Assembly: GCF_938045205.1 (NCBI RefSeq)
Contig: NZ_CALIMY010000146.1
Span: forward strand, 1-8,128
DNA length: 8,128 nt
Source: an uncultured Campylobacter sp.
GTDB taxonomy: Bacteria; Campylobacterota; Campylobacteria; Campylobacterales; Campylobacteraceae
Direction: 5' to 3'
In this document: piece by piece, positions 1 through 7,217 of the stretch
Layout of the letters: each line of letters begins with the position of its first letter
How positions within the stretch are numbered: position 1 is the stretch's first letter
The notes under the pieces: model-generated
Told to the model about the DNA's origin: nothing
Databases searched by the model: none
What the model saw: only the letters and a program-made list of their open reading frames with translations
Made by a program: the position numbers and the translations under genes

Positions 1-409
1 AAATTTAACATAGTGAAATCTTTATAAATTCGAGCCGGCGTATGCGTTACACATAATCCGTAAGGGGGCGGCGCTCAGAGTTGCGAGGCGGCCCGTCCCC
101 ACGACTTTTTAAATTTTGCCCCCACCCGCGCGACGCTAGCGGTGCGGACTGTGTCCGCGTTAAATTTTACTAAGTAGCGAAATAAACTGCGCGCTCTTAC
201 AAAACGAGCGTAGCGACGCAAGGCTCTTAGCCCGGCGGCGTTTCTTGCGAGCACAAGCGAAGCAGAGCAAGTAGCGCCCCTTTCCCCTTAAGAGAAAACG
301 CCGCAACAACCTAAATTCTAGAGATATAATTTTATATAGCAAAATTCCAAAGATAGAATTTTAAATTTATATCGCGAATTTTACGAGCCGCAAATTTAAA
401 AGCAAAGCT
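1..409. other. Non-coding stretch with GC-rich, repeat-like block
   Basis: I see no convincing gene here. The flanks (1-35 and 300-400) are AT-rich, while about 36-300 is GC-rich and full of short self-complementary words, such as the palindrome CGCTAGCG at 134-141 and a CGGCGTTT / AAACGCCG pair near 236 and 295. A minus-strand frame of 60 codons (342 to 160) can be read. It opens with TTG, has no clear ribosome binding site, and is dominated by Arg, Lys, Leu and Ser, as expected from chance translation of GC-rich non-coding DNA. I looked for tRNA, SRP RNA and tmRNA signatures by eye and recognised none. Confidence 0.6.
144..169 (+). terminator. Possible weak terminator hairpin
   Basis: A perfect 6-bp GC-rich stem, GCGGAC (144-149) and GTCCGC (153-158) with a TGT loop, is followed by GTTAAATTTTA. 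The tail is only moderately T-rich and no plus-strand gene is visible upstream in the window. It could terminate a gene lying before position 1, or be part of the repeat-like block. Confidence 0.25.
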
Positions 410-937
410 CTAAATTTCAACATCCATATCCACGGGTTCGATCTGCAGCCCGCGCAGATCTGCAAGGTGCTGCACCGCGGCGTCTGTTTCGGCGTTTTTT
501 GGAAGCACGATGTGAAAGCCGCGATCAAACGCCAAGAAAAAATTCTCCCCGCCCGCAGCGATTCGATTTAGCGAGCGCGCGGCAAATTTCTCGCTTGCGC
601 GCGGCTCGCCTTTTGAAAACGAGATCGTCTCGTCGTCCGCGACGAAGCTCATCTCCGTGCTCGAGTCTTGCGCGAACTTAGCGGCAGAGAGATGTTTTCT
701 TAGCATGCGGCGGTAAAATTTCGGATAAAAAATAAGCCACGCCGCGCCCAAAATAACCGACGCCACGCTCGCAATCGGCGCCGTTTTTAAAAGCCCGTCG
801 ATGATGATGCCAACGAGCAAAAACTCAAATGGTATGGCGTAAGTGCTGATAAGGCGCTGCTTGCGCGCCTTTTTGCTGTAAAGCAGCATAAATTTATTGA
901 GGTTATCGACGTCGCGATTTGTGATTTGCACTTTCAT
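410..937 (-). CDS. YcxB-like two-helix membrane protein, 175 aa
   Basis: The ATG at 937 is preceded by AAAGGA about 6 bases upstream, so the start is well supported. After a charged N-terminus (1-31, many Lys/Arg at 22-28) there are two hydrophobic segments at roughly 32-50 and 55-72, joined by a short turn. A soluble C-terminal domain follows (about 92-170). This domain has the alternating beta pattern and the FFLAF...GFHIVLPKNA stretch (133-149) typical of the C-terminal domain of YcxB-like proteins, a family of unknown function that is anchored by two N-terminal helices and faces the cytoplasm. The gene is divergent from the aas fusion, with 96 bases between the starts, and appears monocistronic. 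No enzymatic residues are recognisable. The family call rests on layout and one motif, so it is moderate. Confidence 0.6.
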   Translation of the reverse strand: MKVQITNRDVDNLNKFMLLYSKKARKQRLISTYAIPFEFLLVGIIIDGLLKTAPIASVASVILGAAWLIFYPKFYRRMLRKHLSAAKFAQDSSTEMSFVADDETISFSKGEPRASEKFAARSLNRIAAGGENFFLAFDRGFHIVLPKNAETDAAVQHLADLRGLQIEPVDMDVEI

Positions 938-1033
938 ATTTTTCCTTTAATTTTTGCGTAATTGTAGCGAAGCCGCCTTAAATTTGCGTCTATTAACTTC
1001 CGTGAGATAAAATCCCTTTTTAAAGGAGATAGC
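938..1033. promoter_or_regulatory. Divergent intergenic promoter region
   Basis: These 96 bases separate two divergent genes and must hold both promoters or their 5' leaders. On the plus strand GATAAAAT (1006-1013) resembles a Campylobacter -10 box for the aas fusion, though it would leave a leader of only about 14 bases. AAGGAG at 1023-1028 is a strong ribosome binding site 5 bases before the TTG start at 1034. On the minus strand AAAGGA lies just before the ATG at 937. No operator is recognisable. Confidence 0.4.
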
Positions 1034-4000
1034 TTGAAATCTTTATTAAAAATCAACGGATTTTTGCCGTTTTTGGCGATTATGTTTATCAACGCAAGCG
1101 TCGATCTGGGCCATAAGATCACGATCCAAAACGTCCTTGTAAAAAGCGCCGATTCCGGCGCTCTCATCGCCCTTACCTCACTTGTAAATTTGCTAATTTT
1201 GCTGCCTTACGTATTTCTTTTTAGCGCCAGCGGCTATCTCAACGACAAATTCTCGCGTACTCGCATCACGCGGATCTGCGCAAAACTCGGCGTCGCATTT
1301 ACCGCGCTCATTACGCTCGGATATCTGTGCGGATGGTTTTATTTCGCATTTTTTATGACGATCCTGCTTGCGGCGCAAAGCGCGATCTACTCGCCCGCCA
1401 AATACGGCCTGATTAAAAAGATCGTCGGCGCGAAAAATTTAGGCGCGGCAAACGGTCTCGTGCAGGCTCTTACCATCATCGCGATTCTGCTTTCATCGCT
1501 TGCGTTTTCGGTGATTTTCGAGCTGTTTGCGACGCGCAGCAACGACGCAGGAGAGCTGATGAGCTCGGTTTGGTTCATCGGCGTGCTTTTGGTCGCGGGC
1601 TCCGCGCTTGAAACATACTACTCGTATAAAATTCCATTCTTCGACGCCGCGCAACCGCAGGCGGAATTTGACACGAAAGAATATCTACACCTGCGCTACT
1701 TGAAGCAAAATTTAAATTTTGTGCTAAAAGACAAAAACGTCCTGCTCTGTACGCTGGGACTTTCGATGTTTTGGGCAGTCTCGCAGCTCGTGATCGCGAC
1801 CTTCCCGGCTCACTACAAGAGCCTTAGCGGCAGCGATAACGTAATGGTGATCCAGGTGATCTTAGCTCTTAGTGCGATCGGAATCGCGCTAGGCTCGATC
1901 TTTGCGGGCAGCTACTGCAAAAAGCATATCGAGCTTGGTATCGTGCCGTTCGGCGCATTCGGGCTTGCACTCGCGCTAATGGTGCTAGCCAACGCGCACT
2001 CCGTATTTTGGCTCGGCACGGCGTCGTTTTTCTTCGGATTTAGCGGCGGAATTTTCATCGTGCCGCTCAACGCCGTCATTCAGTTTTTTACCGCCGACGA
2101 GCGCATGGGACGGGTGCTCGCGGGCTCAAATTTTATCCAAAATATCTTTATGGTGCTGTTTTTGCTCATCGCCATCATCTTGGTGCATTTTGCGGTCGCC
2201 AGCGGCGAAATCTTCGTTATGGCTGCTCTTTGCGTGCTCATCTGCGGGATATTCGGCGCGAAATATCTGCCGCAGCTTTTCGTTAGAATTTTACTCATTC
2301 CGTTTATGAAATTCGGCTACCAGGTCCACGTAGACGGTATCGAAAACATACCGCAAAAAGGCGGCGTACTGCTTTTAGGAAACCATATCAGCTGGATCGA
2401 TTGGGCGGTAGTGCAGCTTGCGTGCCCGCGCGGGGTGCGCTTCGTGATGCATCGCAGCTACTACGATCTGTGGTATTTGAAGTGGTTTTTTAAAATTTTT
2501 CGCGTCATTCCGATCGGAGCGGGCGTGAGCAAAAGCGCGATCGAAAGTATCCGCGAGGCACTAAATGCTGGTGAAGTAGTAGGGCTCTTCCCCGAAGGCC
2601 ACATCAGCTACAACGGCCGCATAGACGAGTTTCAAGGCGGATTTGAGCTAGCCGCGCACGATACGAACTCCGTAATCGTGCCTTTTTATATCAGAGGGCT
2701 TTGGGGATCGACGTTTTCGCGCGCCAGCGAGCATTATAAAAGAACGATCTCGCAAAGCGGTAAAAACGCACTTCGCGTAAGCTTCGGCGCGCCGATTCAG
2801 GCAAATTCCAAGGCGCATGAAGTAAAACGTGCGGTAACGGAGCTATCGTTTTTCAGCTGGGGCAAATACCTCGCAAGCCTAAAGCCGCTTGCTTACAACT
2901 GGCTAAATCAGGCCAAACGATCGCCTTTTAAGCGCGTGGCGGTCGATAGTACGGGAGTGAGCTTCACAAATTTAGCGATGATGAGCGCCATTTTGATACT
3001 TCGCAAAAGACTAAAAAGCCGCATAAGCAGCGAGGAAAACGTAGGTATCGTTTTGCCTAGCTCGGTCATCGCAAGCGCCGTAAATTTAACGCTTTTTGCG
3101 ATGGGCAAAACGAGCGTAAATTTAAACTACACGCTAAGCGAGGAAAATTTAATCTACTGCGCGGATAAAGCAAATATCCGCACGATCATCAGCTCTCGCA
3201 AATTCGTAGAAAAGCTCAAATCAAAGGGCTTTGAGCTGGAGAGCTCGATCGGCGATCGGCTCGTGTATCTTGAAGATTTAAGCGCGGGTACCTCTAAAAA
3301 CGAGCGCATAGCCTGCGCGCTAAAATCGCTGCTGATGCCTAAAATTTTATTTCGCGCGCTGTATTTTAAGCCGCACGCGATAGAGGACGTAGCGACCATT
3401 TTATTTAGCAGCGGCAGCGAGGGAAAGCCCAAAGGCGTGGTTCTGACGCACAAAAATATAATGGCGAACGTCCGTCAAATTTCGGAGCTCATAAACGCTA
3501 CCGAGCACGACGCGATTTTAGCGTCGCTGCCGATCTTTCACTGCTTCGGGCTTACCGTAACGACGCTATTTCCGCTAAACGACGGAATTTTAAGCATCCA
3601 CGTACCCGATCCTACGGACGCCTTTAGCGTCGGCAAGATGAGCGCAAAATACGGCGCTACGATAATGTTCGGCACTTCGACGTTTTTTAGGCTCTACACC
3701 AAAAATAAAAGGCTCAATCCGCTTATGCTAGCAAGCATCCGCCTGGCGATTGCGGGCGCGGAGAAGCTAAATGAAAACGTCCGAAAGGAATTTAAGATAA
3801 AATTTGGAATCGAAATTTACGAGGGCTACGGCACGACCGAGACCGCGCCGGTGGTGAGCGTAAATACGCCGAACGTCCTCGAACCCGATTTTTTCAAAGA
3901 GCTTCACTTCAACCGCGAAAAGAGCGTCGGCTTGCCGCTTGCGGGCACGGTCATAAAAATAACCGATCCCGCCTCGCTGCAACCGCTATCAAACGGGCAG

Positions 4001-4477
4001 GAGGGGCTTATCTTAATCGGCGGACATCAGGTTATGAAGGAATACTACGATGAGCCGGCAAAAACCGCCGAAGCGATCGCGCAAATAAACGACGTGCGCT
4101 ACTACAAAAGCGGCGACATCGGCTATATCGACGACGACGGGTTTTTATTTATCACCGACCGCCTTTCACGCTTTGCCAAAATCGGCGGCGAGATGATTAG
4201 CCTGGGCGCGGTAGAAAGCGCCGTGGGCGAAATTTTGGGCGAAAGCGCGATCTATTCGTGTGTAAACTTAAAAGACGAGAAAAAGGGCGAGAAGATCGCT
4301 CTGCTTTACGTGGGTGAGGCGAGCGAGGATGAAATTTCGCGCCGCCTGAAGGACTCCGCGCTGGCGCCGATAATGCAGCCAAGCGTCGTGAAAAAGGTGG
4401 AGCAAATCCCGGTGCTAGGTAGCGGCAAGGTAAATCTCAAAGCGGTAAAGGATCTGGCGATAGAGCTCGGGCTTTAG
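1034..4477 (+). CDS. aas: LplT-PlsC-acyl-ACP synthetase fusion (Aas)
   Basis: This 1147-residue inner-membrane protein should take up lysophospholipids and re-acylate them (2-acylglycerophosphoethanolamine acyltransferase / acyl-ACP synthetase), repairing membrane phospholipid. Residues 1 to about 415 are a 12-helix major-facilitator transporter like LplT. Residues about 425-630 are a PlsC-type acyltransferase with the H451-x4-D456 motif and the FPEG block at 519-522. Residues about 640-1147 are an adenylate-forming domain with the P-loop SSGSEGKPK (792-800), GYGTTE (931-936), D1028, ITDR (1040-1043) and the C-terminal catalytic-type Lys K1132 in GSGKV. In E. coli the same functions are split between LplT (about 397 aa) and Aas (719 aa), whose sum is close to this length. 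The start is TTG, chosen because AAGGAG lies 5 bases upstream and the first transporter helix begins soon after. All key motifs are intact. The domain call is secure; substrate preference is inferred from the family. Confidence 0.93.
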   Translation: MKSLLKINGFLPFLAIMFINASVDLGHKITIQNVLVKSADSGALIALTSLVNLLILLPYVFLFSASGYLNDKFSRTRITRICAKLGVAFTALITLGYLCGWFYFAFFMTILLAAQSAIYSPAKYGLIKKIVGAKNLGAANGLVQALTIIAILLSSLAFSVIFELFATRSNDAGELMSSVWFIGVLLVAGSALETYYSYKIPFFDAAQPQAEFDTKEYLHLRYLKQNLNFVLKDKNVLLCTLGLSMFWAVSQLVIATFPAHYKSLSGSDNVMVIQVILALSAIGIALGSIFAGSYCKKHIELGIVPFGAFGLALALMVLANAHSVFWLGTASFFFGFSGGIFIVPLNAVIQFFTADERMGRVLAGSNFIQNIFMVLFLLIAIILVHFAVASGEIFVMAALCVLICGIFGAKYLPQLFVRILLIPFMKFGYQVHVDGIENIPQKGGVLLLGNHISWIDWAVVQLACPRGVRFVMHRSYYDLWYLKWFFKIFRVIPIGAGVSKSAIESIREALNAGEVVGLFPEGHISYNGRIDEFQGGFELAAHDTNSVIVPFYIRGLWGSTFSRASEHYKRTISQSGKNALRVSFGAPIQANSKAHEVKRAVTELSFFSWGKYLASLKPLAYNWLNQAKRSPFKRVAVDSTGVSFTNLAMMSAILILRKRLKSRISSEENVGIVLPSSVIASAVNLTLFAMGKTSVNLNYTLSEENLIYCADKANIRTIISSRKFVEKLKSKGFELESSIGDRLVYLEDLSAGTSKNERIACALKSLLMPKILFRALYFKPHAIEDVATILFSSGSEGKPKGVVLTHKNIMANVRQISELINATEHDAILASLPIFHCFGLTVTTLFPLNDGILSIHVPDPTDAFSVGKMSAKYGATIMFGTSTFFRLYTKNKRLNPLMLASIRLAIAGAEKLNENVRKEFKIKFGIEIYEGYGTTETAPVVSVNTPNVLEPDFFKELHFNREKSVGLPLAGTVIKITDPASLQPLSNGQEGLILIGGHQVMKEYYDEPAKTAEAIAQINDVRYYKSGDIGYIDDDGFLFITDRLSRFAKIGGEMISLGAVESAVGEILGESAIYSCVNLKDEKKGEKIALLYVGEASEDEISRRLKDSALAPIMQPSVVKKVEQIPVLGSGKVNLKAVKDLAIELGL

Positions 4478-4630
4478 GGCAAAAAGACTAAATTTTTATA
4501 AAGTGCAATGCTAGACTAATTAGCGAAATTACCAAAGATAGAGTGCAAATCATATAAATTTTAATGCTACTTTTAGTTTGAAGTTTGCGCAAGATTTCAG
4601 AATTTTGTGCTATCAAAGCTGCATTCTTTG

Positions 4631-5323
4631 CTATAAGCTCGTCTGCTTGGTGTCTAGATTATTTTTATCATCTAGATTTAAAATAATCTTCTCAATATTT
4701 TTTGCATTACTAGTAATTGCTGCTTCTTGAGCGTCATCGATTTGAGCTTTACTATTTAGCGTAGTGTAAATTTGATTAATTTGTTGAGACATTTGCTCAT
4801 GTTTATCGTCAAGCCTTGCCTGGTCTACTGCAAATTTTTCTGTAGCGTCTACAAGACTACGAAACGCTTTTGCACTCTCATCACTTAATTTGATAATATT
4901 TCCATTTGCATCTTTTATCCCGTTTTCAAATAGAAATGCCATAGCACGGTGTAGCGATAACGAGAATTTGCTTGTCATTTGCGTAAATTTTATAGATTCT
5001 CGTATAATTTCAGAAAGCTCGTCAATCGCATCATTCTGGCTAATTTGAGCTTTGTTTGTAAGCCTTAGTGCATCGGCTAGTTTATCTTCTCTACTCTTGC
5101 CGCAAATACCGAGCGTTATTAAATTTTTTATATCAGATCCACCTATGTCCAAGCCCTCGGCATCCGATGACAGACGTTTTGCCTTTTCTATTTTTTCTTT
5201 AGCTCCTTGGATATTTAAAAATATCTCTTGAGCTTTTTTTCTTGCTAATTCATCTAGCTCGTCTTGCGACATTTTTTCTAGAACTTCGACCGATATAGTC
5301 TCGTCCCTTACTAAATTTTCCAT
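4631..5323 (-). CDS. Coiled-coil-rich partner protein, 230 aa, unknown function
   Basis: I do not recognise a named family. The protein is soluble, strongly charged and almost wholly helical. It has coiled-coil-like stretches at about 12-53 (rich in Glu, Lys, Leu), 80-118 and 150-190. A short conserved-looking turn, GIKDANGNIIKLSDES (135-150), breaks the helices. There is no signal peptide, no clear membrane segment and no catalytic motif. The ATG lies 2 bases after the stop of the HNH-like gene, with GAGAAG inside the end of that gene serving as ribosome binding site, so the two are almost certainly co-transcribed and translationally coupled. The likely role is a structural, sensor or regulatory partner of the HNH-like membrane protein (inference from position). 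Like its partner it is more AT-rich than aas and fldA, which suggests the pair arrived together. A weak 5-bp stem CAAAG/CTTTG (4614-4630) follows the stop. Confidence 0.7.
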   Translation of the reverse strand: MENLVRDETISVEVLEKMSQDELDELARKKAQEIFLNIQGAKEKIEKAKRLSSDAEGLDIGGSDIKNLITLGICGKSREDKLADALRLTNKAQISQNDAIDELSEIIRESIKFTQMTSKFSLSLHRAMAFLFENGIKDANGNIIKLSDESAKAFRSLVDATEKFAVDQARLDDKHEQMSQQINQIYTTLNSKAQIDDAQEAAITSNAKNIEKIILNLDDKNNLDTKQTSL

Positions 5324-5325
5324 TT

Positions 5326-7029
5326 TTACTTCTCGATTGTTTTATTTAGTTTAATTCTTAAATTCTGCATCTTATCGATAAAATTCGATACCGCCATGCT
5401 TGTTTCTTGCGAACTATCACGCACTATGCGTATCGTATTCGCTAGCTTTGTTATACTTTGTTTCACATCTACGAAGAACTCGTCGTATGCCTCACTCAAA
5501 GCCACCCAGCTCAGAGCCACTTGATATGCCGATATCTCCCCACTTTTTGTTACGAGTTGAATTTGGATTTTATCAGCCTTACTTTGAGAATGAAGCTTAT
5601 CCATAAAATAAATTACTATAGTCGTTAGTACCCCACCCAGAATTGCAGATAAGCACGTGCTTACGATATCTCCCACACTTTTGCCTATTACCGGTACTAT
5701 AAAGGAAAAAATAGGCGTCAAAACAGGAATGCTTAGCAAAAATTTATCTATAGCTTCGCTCAGCCCTAGCGATAGAGCGCCAATTAATCCAGCAGTTAAT
5801 ACTTTAACGGCTTGATAGCCAACCTCATCTTTATCTAAACCCCTAGGTGGATTAACTAAAATCTTAACTGCCTCTTTTAACGAGACGAATCCTGCTCTTA
5901 TCATCGCCACGAAGCGTTTTAACGTGGTAGCAAAAACGTTGATTAAAAATACGCCCAAATTTGATATAAAAGATGTTAATCCTTTCTCTATACTGCCTGC
6001 CACCAAATCTTTCCATTTCGATTTCAGACTATCTAAAATTTCACTCATTCTAGTCTTAAATCTCACCCAAATTTCACCGAAGCTCTCCTTCCCTCTTTGT
6101 TTAAAAGCAAGCTTAATTTCGGTTATAGCTCCTTGTGCAATTTCTCTCATAGCAACGCCTATAACTGTGTATGCCATTATCTTGGTGATATCTTTACAAC
6201 CTGTAGTCAAGAGTTCTTTTGAGTATTTTTTAACCTTTGCCTTATCTATTTCACCATAGACAAATTTTCTAGCCTTCTTATCTTTTTGCATAGCTTTCTG
6301 CTCATCAATGCCAAATTTTTCAGCCTTTCTTTGCCCCGTCTTTTTATCTTCCTTATTCAAAAAAACTTTCATCTCATCGCTACCTTTCGACTGATTTATG
6401 CTGCCATCGATAAGAGCTAGATTTTCTTTATCTGCCGCAATTTTGGCGCGTTCCTCGGGGCTTAGAGCCAAATTTGCAGACACAGAGCTTTCTATCTCTT
6501 TTACCGACACAATATGATCTAAGTGCACCCTGCCATATTTTGGTAAATTTCTGCCAGTGTATTCATCTATTATGATGGCTTCATTCTGAAGGGCTTCGTT
6601 TCGTCTTTTTACTAGTGGCTTATCGTATCCTACTTTATTTCTTACTTCTAAGTATTTGCCATTACGATTTGCTATCATATCGCTATATCTTGCAGCGTCT
6701 GCTTCATTTGCCGTTATACCTTTTTCAAAATTATGCACGGTCGTTACGCTACCTCCGTCTCTTGCATCTATAATTAGGCTAGCCAGCCCAAATTGTGACG
6801 TAATAGCGCTAATTGCACTAGCTTCACAAAGATGTAAAAGCGTGCTGGTTTGATTTTCCGGAAGCTTGGAGTGCAAATTTGAAAGTTCGTCTAGAGCATT
6901 TTGCAAGCCATCTGTAAGTTCTATCTTTAAGCTTTTATGATCAAAAAGTTCGTTAAGCTCTTTTTCCGTTTTAGAAAAGTCTTTATTGAAATACGTGCTT
7001 TTAGGTGATTTAGAGAGAAAACTAGCCAT
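5326..7029 (-). CDS. HNH-nuclease-like protein with hydrophobic C-terminal half, 567 aa
   Basis: No named family is recognised, but the parts can be read. Residues 1-60 are charged and helical. About 62-135 carry a distinctive DARDGGSVTTVHNFEKGI block (88-105). About 150-217 look like an HNH (beta-beta-alpha metal) nuclease: YTGR (157-160), LDH (D171-H172), ENLAL with N203, and INQSKG with N212 and K215. The usual zinc-binding Cys pairs are absent; the only cysteines are C68, C278 and C459. A basic linker (220-275) leads to a hydrophobic half with candidate membrane segments at about 281-301, 349-370, 407-425, 429-448 and 451-475, several of them Gly-rich. An amphipathic helical tail follows (515-567). 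The ATG at 7029 has only a weak upstream AAAAAAGA. Its 3' end is 2 bases from the coiled-coil gene. The likely activity is metal-dependent DNA or RNA cleavage at the membrane (inference). A defence or conflict role is plausible but unproven. Confidence 0.7.
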   Translation of the reverse strand: MASFLSKSPKSTYFNKDFSKTEKELNELFDHKSLKIELTDGLQNALDELSNLHSKLPENQTSTLLHLCEASAISAITSQFGLASLIIDARDGGSVTTVHNFEKGITANEADAARYSDMIANRNGKYLEVRNKVGYDKPLVKRRNEALQNEAIIIDEYTGRNLPKYGRVHLDHIVSVKEIESSVSANLALSPEERAKIAADKENLALIDGSINQSKGSDEMKVFLNKEDKKTGQRKAEKFGIDEQKAMQKDKKARKFVYGEIDKAKVKKYSKELLTTGCKDITKIMAYTVIGVAMREIAQGAITEIKLAFKQRGKESFGEIWVRFKTRMSEILDSLKSKWKDLVAGSIEKGLTSFISNLGVFLINVFATTLKRFVAMIRAGFVSLKEAVKILVNPPRGLDKDEVGYQAVKVLTAGLIGALSLGLSEAIDKFLLSIPVLTPIFSFIVPVIGKSVGDIVSTCLSAILGGVLTTIVIYFMDKLHSQSKADKIQIQLVTKSGEISAYQVALSWVALSEAYDEFFVDVKQSITKLANTIRIVRDSSQETSMAVSNFIDKMQNLRIKLNKTIEK

Positions 7030-7125
7030 TGCAAATCTTTTTTAAAATTTTAAAAGAAATATTTTACTCAGCACTTCTTATATATTGCTTAATTTTATGT
7101 AACTACGAAAATTCTAAAATTTCTG
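7030..7125 (-). promoter_or_regulatory. Probable promoter region of the HNH/coiled-coil pair
   Basis: This AT-rich leader lies between the fldA hairpin and the ATG of the HNH-like gene. Read on the minus strand it contains two -10-like boxes, TATATAAG around 7077-7084 and TAAAAT at 7061-7066. No -35 box is convincing, which is usual for Campylobacter, where the -35 is poorly conserved. The position and the preceding hairpin favour independent transcription of the pair. Which box is used cannot be told by eye. Confidence 0.35.
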
Positions 7126-7177
7126 TATTTTAATTAGTGCTAAATTTAAGAAGTTATAACTAAATCTGTAAGAACAG

Positions 7178-7203
7178 TGCTGCGAAGCACACGCTTCGCA
7201 GCA
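7178..7203 (-). terminator. Strong hairpin after fldA, probable terminator
   Basis: A perfect 11-bp inverted repeat, TGCTGCGAAGC (7178-7188) and GCTTCGCAGCA (7193-7203), has a 4-base loop. It begins 14 bases after the fldA stop. On the minus strand it is followed by CTGTTCTTAC, a moderately T-rich tail, so it fits an intrinsic terminator for fldA, perhaps leaky. In the other direction the tail is AAATTTAAAGG, so it would not serve plus-strand transcripts well. Confidence 0.65.
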
Positions 7204-7217
7204 AATTTAAAGGAGAA

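Noticed and set aside
160..342. 60-codon minus-strand frame as a gene
   Set aside because: TTG start, no ribosome binding site, and low-complexity Arg/Lys/Ser/Leu content within repeat-like GC-rich DNA. It is more likely a chance frame.
392..417. AT-rich hairpin at the end of the YcxB-like gene as a terminator
   Set aside because: About 10 pairs, but almost all A-T with two G-T, overlapping the stop codon, and followed by GCGGCTCG rather than a U-run. The AAATTTA words are also common throughout this genome.
934..1167. 77-codon minus-strand frame overlapping both divergent genes
   Set aside because: It covers the promoter region and the start of the aas fusion on the opposite strand; the strong gene there explains it as a shadow.
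5924..6259. 111-codon plus-strand frame inside the HNH-like gene
   Set aside because: Antisense to a much longer frame. Its hydrophobic look mirrors the membrane and linker codons of the real gene, and no ribosome site is seen.
4516..7147. Direct repeats flanking the AT-rich block (CTAATTAGCGAAATT near 4516 and TAATTAGTGCTAAATTT near 7131)
   Set aside because: The match is short and gapped and made of words frequent in this genome, so it does not support an attachment site or target duplication.
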